From contig JADNRY010000005.1 in the NCBI GenBank assembly GCA_015501585.1, positions 868,001-932,000 of the forward strand: a DNA stretch of 64,000 bases, written 5' to 3'. Under the pieces are notes generated by a model that saw only the letters and a program-made list of their open reading frames with translations, did no database searches and was not told where the DNA came from. The DNA comes from Rhodocollybia butyracea (Eukaryota; Basidiomycota; Agaricomycetes; Agaricales; Omphalotaceae). Position 1 is the first letter of the stretch, and each line of letters begins with the position of its first letter. Made by a program: the position numbers and the translations under genes. Shown piece after piece: positions 1 through 14,969 of the stretch.

Positions 1-1209
1 TGGCTAACCTTTAGCTATCACTCCCTCACTGGGGGAGGGGTTTGCAGTCTACCTTCCCTTTGGAGTGGAGCTTGCTGCTTCTCTCCAATCCGGCTGTTCC
101 CACAGGGGACCCCGCTGTGGGCGGAGCAGAGTATGATACTATCCATAACTAGAGTGCTACTACTCACATGGCTCACAGCATTTTCCGCTACCAAGTTATA
201 TATTAAATTTAGACACAAACCTCCAGCTTGGGTGTCGCCTCCCAGGCACGAGCTTTCCACGCACTCACAGGCACGGAGAAGTGCCAACCGAATAGATAAG
301 TAGTGGAAAACCAGGAAACTTGTATGCACTTAGTTGAGTCGCTGAAAATGAAGTATGTATCTTAATAGACATTGAAACTTGAAACTTTATTCAAATTATT
401 GCCCATTCTTTTCCAGGGATGCCTTTCTAAGATTCTGTCATCTGTGTAAACTTTACCGAGATTTAAGGTTATGCTGGAAGATAGGAGGCAGCTGTTAGCA
501 GCTGTTACTGTAAGCGCTATCCCCATACTTATGTATTTATACAATCCAGGTACAATCCAAATCAAACAGTAACAATCATCCTTTTTACTAGTAATGGATA
601 AACTGCAAGGCCCTGCCAGGACACATTGCCGTATCTTGGTACATAGTCAGTTACACCCTTGGATAGCTATACTTATATGTACACACATCCGTATGGATCG
701 TGATTCGTCAGTGTATAACGAGGAGTGTGCCGAGGGGAGACTACTTGGATATATGTAAACTTCATAAGCTAGGTAGTTAAGTGATTGCTACTAGTAGTCC
801 AGCCTTGGGAAGGGGAGGGGAGGGTGCGAACGTCTACAATACTACAGCCACTGTCCCACTAGTACCCCTATATATATAACCCAGGCCATGAATCCCATGA
901 CTTATTCTACTGATGACAATTGCTAGGTAATTCAGATACTAGAACAATATTCTGAGAGGGTAAAGGGAACGGCGAGGTATACTTTGAAACAAGTTCGGGG
1001 AAAGTGGGTGTTTGGGAGTAAACATGGTATAAAGAAAATAGATTCGTAGGAAATTGAAGATAGAGGGTAGAATTACGACTGAGAGTGATAGGTTGGCTGA
1101 CACAGTCTATGTGAAGAGGACGGGAATGGATCTCCTGGAGGCAGTCTACTAGCAAATAATTGGAGGATATTTTTCTCCTGTATCATAATTGGCATAAGCC
1201 AATATAGCG
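1..1209. other. Intergenic, no gene recognised
   Basis: No reading frame here has recognisable domain content, and the open frames are short and without intron-consistent extensions. A G-rich run lies near 806-825 and an AT-rich stretch near 870-880. The region is downstream of the membrane-protein gene that ends at 1210. Confidence 0.5.
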
Positions 1210-2749
1210 CTACTTTTCAAGATCCTTTAGTACATTCTCCTCCTGTTCAGAGTATGAAGTGGATATTGCGGTAGAGATCGGAGGTGCGGCGAAGGTAAGA
1301 TGGGTACCTATAGCTCCGCTGCTGAAGACACCGCCAGAGTCCGAGTCGCTCGAATCTGTACTAAGTTGGGTAGCCTCCATGAGCGATCTTTGGAGACTGA
1401 CAAGTACGACAATGACAGTAGGATAAATACCCTGGCAGTGACAGAGATGATCAAAATCACGCTTTAGTAGGTAGGTAAGTATCCAAAGCACTCACGGAGA
1501 GTTGCACGGCCGCCGCCCCAATGAGATCACTGGCCCATGCTGTAGTATTTGGAAGGGGAACAAACCACGTTACCACCAGTACAATCTATGCATAACCAAG
1601 CGTCATTAGATAGAATATACGAGATTACTTATTACAGCATGTTGAACAACTTACCTGCGTAAGACAGTATAGGATGCCAGATTCAACTAGCAGCGAAAAT
1701 ATTCTCTCGACTTGGGTTCGCCTTTTGGAGTGTCCGAGATAGTTCCGGAGGAATTTTCGTTGCTTCCTGAAGGTAAAAAAAAATGTTGAAAACTTAACCC
1801 CCCAGCGGCAAGTGGAAGAGAGTCCTTACCATGCCTGCCATGATATCAGCACAGTGGCGATAAAATTCGTCCCGAGGGACAGGGACCAGCTGACAATCTG
1901 CGTATCGTTCAGCTCTAATTCCAGAGCGTCCGAGTCTGCATGGAACGCTTTGACTTTCCAGCCTCCCACCAGAAGCGCCGTTACTGAAAATCATTGTGGT
2001 AATTGAATGAAGATATCAAAAAATAGACTGACCGACACTACCGACCAAGAGGGTCACTGGGAGAACGAAAAATCTCCATTTGTTTCCAGGCGGCCATAAT
2101 ACGTAAGCTCTCCATACAACCATTGCATCTCCGAGGACTTGTGACCGATACGGGAGAGCATAAGGTACCACCCAAGAAAGAATGCCGTTTAAACATACCA
2201 AAAGTCACCATGGGAAGGTATACTTCCGCTAGATACAAGTGAGAGGCAATCGTGTTCGCCATGGTCAACCTGTCGTCGATAGGCTGGTCATCATGGGTAA
2301 TCAGGATCTCGCGCACACTCTGGATGAGAATGGCGAGTGAGATCGCCCAGTAACATGCAGATGCCCCGAACATGAGCAATGTAGTGATCAGCATACCACA
2401 GTTGGCATTAGACTGTAAACCTTTGCGCCTGTATAAACCAGTACGCAAGTTAGTTTGTTGATAAAATCAGAACGATATGGCGCACATAAGGATGGAAGTC
2501 GAGAACATGATCAAGACAGCGAAAATGCCTATGCACAGTGAAAGTTCGTTAGAACGAATGAACGAATAATCCGTTATATCTACCGAAAAAGAATGTCTCG
2601 ATCGCCAGCCCGATGATGCTGTACTCAAAGATGTAGCCAGCTCCTGCAAGCTCATCACTGGTGGAAGCGCTTCCGGCGGGACCAAATCCATATTGAGCTT
2701 TGACGAAGATAGGAAGTGTTAGAGAGAGGAACGTCAAAAGGACATGCAT
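1210..2749 (-). CDS. Seven-transmembrane integral membrane protein, receptor-like
   Basis: This is a multi-exon gene on the minus strand. The start at 2749 opens with a hydrophobic signal/TM segment, then SIIGLAIETFFF. Further TM exons follow: IFAVLIMFSTSILMCAIS, MLITTLLMFGASACYWAIS, LGDAMVVWRAYVLW with FFVLPVTLLVGS, SLGTNFIATVLISWQAW, a KQRKFLRNYLG loop, VERIFSLLVESGILYC, and a last TM segment in GIYPTVIVVLVSLQRS. The order, the D-A-x-V-x-W-R-x-Y motif before the fourth helix and the Ser/Asp-rich cytoplasmic tail are typical of a large family of uncharacterised 7TM proteins in Agaricomycetes. It probably sits in the plasma or an internal membrane with a cytoplasmic C terminus. Ligand and function are unknown. 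Introns are about 50-70 bp with GT-AG borders. Exact junctions were inferred by eye. Confidence 0.7.
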
Positions 2750-2800
2750 GGCGATGCTCTGTCACACTGTGAATGGCTGGGGGGACCAGGGTTAACCAGG

Positions 2801-2808
2801 TTTATAAA
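2801..2808 (-). promoter_or_regulatory. TATA-like box of the 7TM gene
   Basis: The sequence TTTATAAA lies about 52-59 bp upstream of the ATG at 2749 on the minus strand, a normal spacing for a core promoter. It reads the same on both strands, so orientation comes only from the gene it precedes. Confidence 0.35.
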
Positions 2809-2809
2809 G

Positions 2810-4181
2810 GCCTCGATGAAAAATCCAGAGGTTGAGAAAATACCATGATGCTCCAAGTGACAATTGAATATCTTAAGCTTGAACTGGGAAGAAACGTTGA
2901 CGTGGCGGGAGGCAGCATTCAGAATACCGTAAAGGACTGTACAAGGACTGTGAAGGATTCATGGTTATTCATAGAACGGCGGTAGAGGCTTATATAAAGC
3001 CCATAGCACATGGCACACTCTCCTATGCTCTTTGGTATACCTTGGCCTTGGCATTTCACGCTGCAGGAACACCAATGAATAACTTCAGGGTAACTTGGTC
3101 AGTTGTGCAAAAGAAACCTGAAGAGTACGAATAACGGATGCGGGGCCGAGAGAAAATCGTCCGATAAATCCGTAGACCTTATCAAAATGTCGGAACATTG
3201 CGTCGATCCATTTTACCAGCATCAAGACGAGCAATTCGCCCCCTGGACAGTTACAAAGGGAGTAGGCAGGAGTAAGTGCGACCACTCGGACTAGGGATGG
3301 CGGCATTCTCATATACTTAAATGGAAACAGGCACCTAGTGAGGTAAAGATATACATAGAATCGATGAAGCGGCATTGAACCAGTATCGAACCGTCACTTG
3401 AATGGGAATGGTCAAAATGAAGCAGGACAGGCAAGGTCGGGAACTGCCAGCGCAGTAGGCGGAACGAGCTGCTTTACATACAGCCTGTGGAGAGCGGGTG
3501 ATTGCCACCAACCCGCAGCTGGGATGGAGAGCAATCACGAACAGGCTATGAGCATTGGCTGGTGACTGTGAATGACAAGTGAATGATCTTGACAATGTGC
3601 TTGCGGTGTATGCGGTGTAGTAGCACAGGGGCCTTGCTCCTGCCATCTTCCGATGCTTTCACGACTTCCTAAAACTCGAAGCTGCATTCCGGCGAGATTT
3701 CTAACGCCCCACCAAACGCGAACCCACGAAAAATAACCACGATTGTGAAGAGTAGATCCTAGATGAGTTCCGAGGACTTCTGTGACTAGGTCCAGAAGGA
3801 GATAGAATCAAGGTTTTTCTTTTTTGGATCTGCTCTCGTCTGACTAACGATGCGACTGTTCTAAGTAATGAATGATAAATTTGAGTGATAAATACAGACT
3901 TATACAGGCGGGAAATTTAACAAGAAAGACGTCGCTTTGGGATGTGCTTATATGTAGACACAAGACAGGATAAATACGCCGAAAAATGGTGCGGAAACAC
4001 CTACAGACTCGCTATCTAGGATGCAGATGTGACGAAGTTATGAATGTTTCTTACGTCGACAGGGATAAATCTGGGAACCTGGCTGAATTACAACAAGTGA
4101 TTTTCTGAAAATTCTATCAACATTAGGACAAAACGGAAAATAAAGGAAATTGAATCTTGCTTACAGAGTCTACGTTCCTCA
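2810..4181. other. Intergenic, only short uninterpretable ORFs
   Basis: Open frames of about 60-100 codons occur on both strands (for example 3335-3646 minus) but none shows a domain or a plausible exon chain. A TATATAAAG string near 2990-2998 on the plus strand could mark a promoter, yet the frame after it closes quickly. The stretch from 3650 to 4180 shows nothing. Confidence 0.4.
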
Positions 4182-5200
4182 CTAGACCTCACTGTGTACC
4201 GTCCATTTGATCACCACAATGCAGTATTTTAGCCCAGGATCGGGAACATTTATCTCAGTTACAGTATTTCGGCGAACCCATGCGTTTCGCTCTTTGTTGT
4301 AGCATAAGTTCGTTAACCGGCTCGGACCCATCCATTCGCGTTTGACGAGAGGGTGACCTGCGGTGCTGAGCACCCGACTGTCGCTGAGAGGGTACTTTTC
4401 TTTGTGTACACGATTGGCAATGGCGTAGATCTAATTGGAGGCTGGTGAAGGAGTTAATCATAGAAAAACAAAGCATACTTGTTCTTTATCTCTTTCCATT
4501 GTTTCCAGTTCAAGTATGACTTCCTGCAATCTCTTCGAGTTCTTCAATCCGACTGTCCAGCCGTCTTTCAGCCGCAAAGGGTTGTTGCTTTCCCAATTCC
4601 ACCAATCACCATGCCTTAGTGTGACTTTCAGTGACCGTGGCCTCATATTAGGCAGTGCGCAGATGCGAGGGAATTCGCCTTCCAGGTAATACTGCTGCGT
4701 GAAGAAGTGGACGCGGTCGACGTGATCTTTCTGCTCCTCCGATAACCTCGCAAAATACTGCGCAGGATTGGAAGCATAACGACTTCCCGGGGTGGCCTGT
4801 GGCACCAAAAAACGTGCTCATCTGCCATGACAGGGAGAAAACGAGTTTCGAGGTAGATGAGCCGACACGCTTGTAGCAACCGAGGGTCTATACGAGACGC
4901 ATGTCGGTATTCCGGTCGAGAATAGTGTGCATCATCGGGAAATCTGACTGAAAGGTCTTCGTAGCTCAGAAGAGCGTATATGAATATTATGTTTCTGACT
5001 TCGGCAGGTATTCGGTCGAAGAGAGGACACTGATCTTGTTTATCGTGATCTGCGAGGAATTGGGCAATGAGTTCCGGAGCGAGTGAACTCGGTAGTGGTC
5101 TCGGTTCCGGAGCGAATGGACTCGGGAATATAACATTGCGCGGAGCGAGTGGACTCGGGAGTATAACATTGCGCCTAGTACGCTTACTGAACGTGGCCAT
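4182..5200 (-). CDS. DUF7730-like protein with an apparent frame break
   Basis: The protein opens with a Pro/Ser-rich repeated leader, then FDRIPAEVRNIIFIYALL, an F-box/2EXR-like start typical of fungal DUF7730 proteins, followed by LLQACRLIYLETRFLPV. A later exon carries YFARLSEEQKDHVDRVHFFT and the W-rich TLRHGDWWNWE segment. After a short intron near 4440-4466 the last exon encodes IYAIANRVHKEKYPLSDSRV and ends at 4182. The family is common in fungi and has no known biochemical role. Between EHVFWCHRPPR and ASNPAQYFARL (about 4780-4800) the frame shifts by one base with no credible intron, beside T, C and G runs, so one base is probably missing. The leader at about 5070-5175 is made of imperfect 30-33 bp repeats. 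Confidence 0.6.
5066..5178. repeat. Imperfect 30-33 bp tandem repeat in a coding leader
   Basis: A unit containing GGAGCGAATGGACTCGGGA is repeated about three times with substitutions. It encodes the Pro/Ser/Ala-rich N terminus of the minus-strand DUF7730-like protein. Its period is close to a multiple of three, so it stays open in several frames and produces spurious ORFs. Confidence 0.55.
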
Positions 5201-5516
5201 GGTAAAAGTAGAGGATACTGATGAGATTCTTGTGAGTACATTATATGTGAACTAGCAATCGATCTAGTTTCATTCGTTGACTGGATCGGGTACCAGAAAG
5301 AATGCCGTATTGTTGGTAAGTCAGGTAACACCTGATATCGCTAGCAACCGACCCAAACATTGAAATATTGAATTATCAAGGAAGGTGCGAAACAATGGTT
5401 AACGGACTATAAACTTTAATCCATGCATTCCATTACAGTTGTACCGTAAGTCTACCAAACTGCTCGGATTTGGGGGGGCGACGAGCGCTCGGCTGTCACC
5501 TGAGATCTATCTGGAA

Positions 5517-5935
5517 AGGTACTTTCTTTCCAACAAGCGAAGGGCAGTGAAAATCGCTGTATCCGCGCTGGTAGACTGATGAACCAAACCATCTCTTTCC
5601 ATAGTTCAGGTGTGACTTCCTCCTTTCAACAACTGCGGTCTTATATCAGGCACTGGTGTAAAGACGTAGAGGAGATCCCCTTGGGATGATTGTAGTGTGA
5701 GGAATGTACACAGTCACCATAATCTTTCTCGCAAAATATCTGCCGGAGTGTCAGCGTGATGAATTCCTGGAACACTAAAAGGTGTGTTCATCTACATGAT
5801 CGGCAGGAATTCGACAGACGAGTCGACATATTTGTTGCGAACGAGATCCTAAATGAGATGCATGACAATATTCAGGCCTTATCAACCTGACTAAAGTTCG
5901 GCGAGCGGAAATGGGAAGTATTTGACAAAATAGAC
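5517..5935 (-). pseudogene. Decayed duplicate of the DUF7730-like gene
   Basis: Read on the plus strand, this segment follows 4390-4960 in the same order with many substitutions and gaps. ACTTTCTTT is followed by the CTCTTTCCAT...GTTCA...TATGACTTCCT-like stretch (5588-5640), then TATCAGGCA, CGCAAAATA, then TGTTCATCT..CATGA..GGCAG..A (5785-5815) and GATGCATG with TCAGGCC. No frame stays open. It is a tandem relic lying upstream of the intact-looking copy. Confidence 0.55.
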
Positions 5936-6691
5936 GAGGCTGTTCGACAATCTTTAGAGACTAGGAAGTGTGATCACGGTTTTGTTCGGGTCAAGAGAAC
6001 TATTTATGTTGGTATGAGGTCATTGTATGTTGGGCATATGTCCCTTGGGTCTGAATCGGCGAAAAGATAGCAACAAATCGTGTTAGGACAAGTTGGGGCA
6101 CTCAATCTGCAAAGGGAAACCTCTAATAATGGGTATCAAGATCACATCGACGGAAAGTAGTATGAACCTTGTTTCTTGTATCATTTTCACGATAGATAAG
6201 TTCCATCTGCTCCAGATACCTGTTCCAAATACCGATTGATCACGAATGCAATAGCCCAGGAGAAAGTTTGCAATAGTGGTAGTGGTAGTAGAAATTAACT
6301 GGTAGCGCCTCCAAATTCAGGTTGATAGTTGCTGGGGTATCTCGATATTGGCCGCCTGCAGTTCCTCTTCGTCATATTGTCAGAGTCGTTCGCCTGTCAA
6401 TATTTTCCCTTCAAACATGACATGACGACGACGATAAAAATGAAGCACTGCTAGCGCTAGGGCTCGAAGCTTGATCAATGTGATGGCACGCGGCTCCTCA
6501 GCGACTACCAAATGTAGGTCACCCAAAAACCCAAGTTCTTATCGATCTGCTTCTTACCCTTTATCTACTCACACTTCGGACTTCAATTCATTATACACTG
6601 TACAGACACGGTTATAATACAGTGTACACGATAGACAACTAAGCTGGAAAGCAACGGAGCAATGGACCATAACCAAAATGAACAGGAAAAA
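5936..6691. other. Intergenic, no gene recognised
   Basis: I see no coding chain here. This is the 3' flank of MCM6, and the relic of the DUF7730 duplicate fades out near its left edge. Confidence 0.4.
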
Positions 6692-9950
<3,259 letters not shown>

Positions 9951-10080
9951 GATGGCGGTGGAAAAGAACGCGAGAAAATGTGGTCCTACCGCGCAAAGAC
10001 CTGCCCTAAATAGCACGTGCTTACAAGGGCCGAAAAAGTCATGTTATGAATTCAATCTAAGTCTTTAAACTTTGACCCTC
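9951..10080. promoter_or_regulatory. Short divergent promoter, MCM6 / phosphatase
   Basis: Only 130 bp separate the MCM6 start (9950, minus) from the phosphatase ATG (10081, plus), so the two genes must share a bidirectional promoter or use overlapping 5' regions. No TATA box is obvious. Confidence 0.5.
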
Positions 10081-11185
10081 ATGAAGGACCTTGAACCTCT
10101 TGATCCCACCTATGTTGAGGACGTCTTATCCCGTAGGCCGTTCGTTCCAATCGCAGGCGTCATAAATGTTCGAGATCTTGGTGGATACCCTTCCGATATT
10201 CACCCAGGCAAATGCACCAAGCCTGGTTTCATCTATCGCTCTGCAGAAGTCGCTGGAATTACAGAGGAAGGTACTAGCCCCTTTTTTATACCTCTCATTA
10301 TCTTTTGCCAATCTGTATAGGAAAGGAACAGGTCCGAAGCTTGGGAATCAAGAAGATCTTTGACCTACGATCCGATACCGAAATCGAGAAATACAACTCT
10401 CCACTTCCAACTATTGAAGGCGTAGAATTGGTACATGCACCAGTCTTTCAAACCGAAGACTATAGCCCGGAGATGATGGCCAGGTAAGTACGTGGCGTTG
10501 CTCGTTCTTTCCGCAATCAATAATCTGACGGTGGCCCAAAGGCGTTACAAGTTGTATGCCAGTGGTAAAACCGAGGTTAGCCAGATATCTTGATGACTGA
10601 ACGATCATAATTGAGTCGAATAGGCATTCATGGAGCTATACTCTCAAATACTGGACCACGGAGGTCCGGCATTCGGAGCCATCCTACTATTCGTTCGCGA
10701 TCATCCTAATGATGCCTTCATGTTTCATTGCACTGCTGGTAAAGATCGAACCGGGATAATAGCAGCAATACTACTCAAAGTTTGTTCATATTCCATCCTA
10801 TCTCTTTCACATCATCTCATTGTTTTGAATCCAGCTTGCAGGAGTCGATAATGATGTGATATCTGATGACTATGCTTTAACACGGATAGGTCGAGAACCC
10901 GCTCGAGAAAAAATCATGGAGCGTTTGTCCAAGGAACCGTTATTTGCCTCAAATAATGAGGCTGCATTAAACATGTTTACCTGCCGGTATGTTCCTCAGC
11001 AGCTCTCGAATGAATACTCATCAATCGTTTCCAGACGGGAAACCATGATGGCGTTCTTAGATTTGCTCCAAGACAAGTACGGGGGCGTGCAAGAATATCT
11101 GAAGCAATTCATACACCTATCTGACAGTGATATCACGACGATTCAAAACAACATACTTGTTTCTTCATCTGACTCCCACTTATAA
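10081..11185 (+). CDS. Tyrosine/dual-specificity phosphatase, Y_phosphatase3 type
   Basis: Several exons join to give VINVRDLGGYPSD at the N terminus (the NxRDLGG signature of this family), FIYRSAEVAGI, IFDLRSDTEIE, and the active-site loop HCTAGKDRTG (about 10727-10760), a C-x5-R phosphatase motif with Cys as nucleophile and Arg as phosphate binder. The C terminus has FLDLLQDKYGGVQEYL, also typical. Introns lie near 10269-10320, 10481-10540, 10577-10622 and 10778-10835 with GT-AG borders. These cytosolic proteins resemble bacterial and fungal phosphatases active on phosphotyrosine or phosphoinositides. The true substrate cannot be told. The upstream TTG at 10072 was not used because ATG at 10081 is in frame. 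Confidence 0.85.
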
Positions 11186-11348
11186 GTATGTTTTGTCAAT
11201 CTTTTGCTGTATCTTGCTTGTGTATCATCTTGAAAATAATTAGATCATGTACTACCAGTAAGCAAAATGTGTCCGATGATGGTAGGTAAGAGTGAAAATC
11301 ATGAAAGGTGTAAAAACATGTGTTGCCATTGCCAAAGAAGGGAAGACT

Positions 11349-14300
11349 TCATTTCCTTGTCAGACTTATTGTCCGCCTGCTTTTTGGAGCTTGCTGCGCA
11401 ATCGCGGCACTGGGAGTCAAAGGCGTTGCTCCACTTGAGCCTCGTGCTCTTGGGTTCAACGGAGAAAGGACGGGGCCACGGGAGAGCGGTCCAGCGGGAG
11501 ACGACGTCGCATTAACAGACATTTCACCCGTCACCTTTCTCCGCATAGCGGGTCGACCATTCACCGGTGGTCGCCCAACTCGTTCGCTCTGATCGCTCTG
11601 TCTGTCGAATTCGGGGAAGCTGGAGAAGGATGTCATGTCGGTTCCAAGTGCCTGTCGTCGGGCTTTTTCGTGCTTTGACTGCACAGAGCGAAAGTGCTGT
11701 AGCAGTTCTTGCCATTTAATTTCATCCCGTACCAGCTTCGATCGAGTAGACAAGGGACCGACCGTTCTATGATATCATTAATAAGAGCTCCTAGTTTAAC
11801 AGCTTAAACTCACGGTTTGGGAGCAATGTGGAGAAAACCGGCAGAGTTAACGGCGTTTAATCGATTTCGTAGAGACACAAAAGCAGAACTTTGCGGTAAC
11901 AGCATGAGCAATCCATAAAGACATTTGAAAAGATGAGGGTATCGGTCAGGTTCCAAAAGTTGAAGACGGATATCTGAAGAACAAGGTCCCGTCAGTCAAG
12001 CCTTCAAACAAAAATATTTAAAAGACCCACACGTAAAAACCGGCGACTCAATTAGCTGTACCAGTTTGTCGATCTGAACAAGCATGGGGACCGTTATCTC
12101 CAAGTCGGCACTGAAGAGAATATGAATGGAAGACAGTCACACAAAAAGCTCGAAACTGACAAAATGTATAGGAGATTTGATGCATGTTCATATGCTTGAG
12201 CTAGAAGACATAACGAGAAGACTGCCACTGCATTATGACACCAGGAGCGGTACAGCGTAATGAAGAGCGCTTGTCCGTCTTGCTGGAAATAAAAAGCACT
12301 CATGAGGGCGCACACCCGCGGGAGAAAAAAGTAAACCCACGCGTGTCTCGAGACTCTTTAAGCGTTTTCTGAAATCGGCCAGCTCCGGAGACGTGATCAA
12401 GATAACGTTGAGTTTTTGCACAATGACACTGGCAAATTCGAGGTCCTTTAGAGAAAATGTCAGGATAAAAACCGGGAGAGCTAGTAATACTGACATCTTC
12501 CTTCTCCAAGATCTCTGCAAAAGCTTTGTATATACGTTCTGTGTTCAGATTCAAACACAGTTGACGGATAATAAGACTGCCTCTAGTTTCCAACAGCCGT
12601 CGGTCCGTGCTAAAAAGTTCCAACAGGTTCATCATAAAGGCCTTGAAATAGGTCTCCTCAGAACTAGAGGAGATCTGCGCCAACAGCTGTAGATCATGTT
12701 TGATGACTTCCTCTGAGCTGTCCGAAAGAGTCTTGAGAAGCGCAGGGAAGGTCCCATCATCCATAGCCAATATCTTCTTCGGTGCCTTCTGGTGAAGCAT
12801 AATTAACCATTTCAACGCAGCTACTCTAGTCTCCTCAAACTCGCTCAGGAACTGGACTGTCAGCTCATTCACCGTGGCCTGATAATCAAAGATATCTGGC
12901 TCCTCTGATACGGAGGCTGGGAGATTCTGGCCCGAGTGACTGAGAACGGAAACTGGGGATTGTGGTCGGCTACTAGTAGATGGTGGTATAGTTTCTGCTG
13001 CAGCACCTGCTCGAGGAGTCATGGATAGATCTACGCCGCTGCTCCGTGGTCGCACAAGGGAAACACCGCTACTCGAAGAGGAAGCAGCGTTCACGAAGGC
13101 AGGTGAAGCATTTTCCGCAGCTGTTTCTGGAGACGAAGCGTCTCTTGAGGAATTGGCAGAATCTCTGCCCATTGCAACCGTGGGCTGTCTTGAAGCGGTA
13201 GGGGTGGGCGAGGCAGGGACACGACTTGTCGATAGCCGGTCTTGGGAGCGCGAAGGCGCCTCTGGTGGAGAAGGAAGAGTCTGAATGACGTTGAGAAGTA
13301 GTTTGTTCGTATGGACAGCGGAAGTCTGGATCATCGTGACGTGATGGGCGAGATTGGGAAGAATTGCCGGTATTAGGCGTGGGTGAATGGAACCATGACT
13401 TCAGGCGCGAAACTGATGAATTCGGCTAGCCACCTCAACGCCGTGGATTGTTGAATTTCGTCGTCTGCGATGGCATGAACAAATTGTGAAAATAAGCAAG
13501 GGTAGAGACATACGCTCCCCATCCAGCTGCTCTATAAGAATTTCGACGATAGCAGGAAAATCGATCTTGACTCCTTGTCCGGGAACCCAAGCTGCAGAAA
13601 AGAAGGTAAAGAACCGGCCAATTGTTTTGGTAAAAATTCACAACAAACCTCCGGAATCTCGGATGTCAAAATCTGAACCATGGTCATCTCTGTATTCACT
13701 GTCTTGGTATCGGCTCTCCTCATGATCAGGGAGAAACGCTGCGCGTTCAGGCGAATGTGTGATAGAACTTTCAACGGTCAGACCGCCTTCCGAAGGATGG
13801 ACGGAGTCGGCATCTCCAGCGTTAAACATGGATTTGTTTGACTTTTCTGAACGTTTCCCAACAATGCTGACATCTCGTATTTCATGCAGGAAATCGGCGA
13901 GCAGTACTTCTGTGGCTACTCGTACATCCTCTGTAGGATCTGAAAGGTATTTTCTGCACAACTATCAACAGCTGAGATGAAGATAAGAGTAGCGCCACTC
14001 ACAAAAGTCCTTCAAAAAATTCCGGTAGGTATGATATAAGCTCTAGTTCTGGGACTGAATCTAGAACTGTGATCCATGATACGAGGTAGCTTCTGGTGAA
14101 AGGGCTGATAACAAAAATTCGTTCTCGAAGGAGAGGGATGAACTGAGCTAACGAAAATGCTTTTTTGGCAGAGTAAGGTTCAGCAGGGTGTGGCACGAGT
14201 ACGCCTTGGCTTTCGGGGACAATCTTTTCGTGTTCGGTATGGATCGGAATGTAGACTGATGCAGACTCGGCGACAATGTCCTTGAGAAGTCGATCCAAAA

Positions 14301-14871
14301 GTTCGGCGCCATTCTTCACGGACAGCTCAGAATCTGCAGCAAGCTAGAGTTGAGTTGAGTACTCTAGACACGCTCCAGCTGAAGACGAGCGTACCTTACT
14401 CAGTGCATCGAAAATCTCGTTGAAATACACAAGCACTTCACCCTTGGAGACCTTGGCGATGTTGTATAAGCACTCGGCGGAAAAGTACCGAATACGATTC
14501 TCGGGATCCACGAAGCAATCCAGTACAGGATAGACAAATTTGTCCATGTAAGGCGCGACATCAACGCCCAAAGCAATAGCGGTTCCAGCTAATCCAATGA
14601 GACCTCCGTTCCGTACATGCAGTGCATTATTTGGGTTGCTGAACATATCGACAAGCTGGTCGATAATCTGCGAAATACGTCGGTCATCTCGTTGTTGGTG
14701 GCAGTCTCGAATCTGTCTTGGAAAGAGAAAACCTGAGCAAAAAGATGAATGTTGTAACTGGAATCATTTTACTTTTCTAGCTCAAGAGCAGCTGCTTTGC
14801 GTTTCTCGTAGATTTTGTCAACAAGTTGCTTGGAGACCGCAGAGTCTGGTGAGAAATAAGCCACTGGCCGC
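11349..14871 (-). CDS. VAC14: VAC14, scaffold of the PI(3,5)P2 kinase complex
   Basis: Vac14 scaffolds the Fab1/PIKfyve kinase and Fig4 phosphatase on vacuolar/endosomal membranes. The N-terminal exons give [18 protein letters not shown], then the hallmark HEAT region [49 protein letters not shown] and [17 protein letters not shown]. The middle is Ser/Pro-rich. The C-terminal Fig4-binding half contains [20 protein letters not shown] and [20 protein letters not shown], which are strongly conserved in Vac14. The last exon is a Ser/Pro/Arg-rich tail ending at 11349. The first exon is not settled. Coding is certain from 14871 (an acceptor TTTACAG precedes CGGCCAGTG), but upstream candidates in 14905-14970 give an atypical N terminus, so the 5' end is left open here. 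Confidence 0.85.
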
Positions 14872-14969
14872 TGTAAAGCGAGAAAAACGCACCCATTAAT
14901 TATTTATCTAGGGGGCATGGAACAAAGATGCAGTGTGACGTGATTGCTTTAGTTTCTCCCATCATCATC
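14872..14969. promoter_or_regulatory. Divergent region VAC14 / SET gene, holds VAC14 first exon
   Basis: Fewer than 100 bp lie between the certain VAC14 coding sequence and the ATG of the SET-domain gene. One possible VAC14 first exon begins at an ATG run complementary to CATCATCATCAT at 14960-14971 and would overlap the SET gene start. The two transcripts therefore probably share a promoter or overlap at their 5' ends. Confidence 0.35.
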
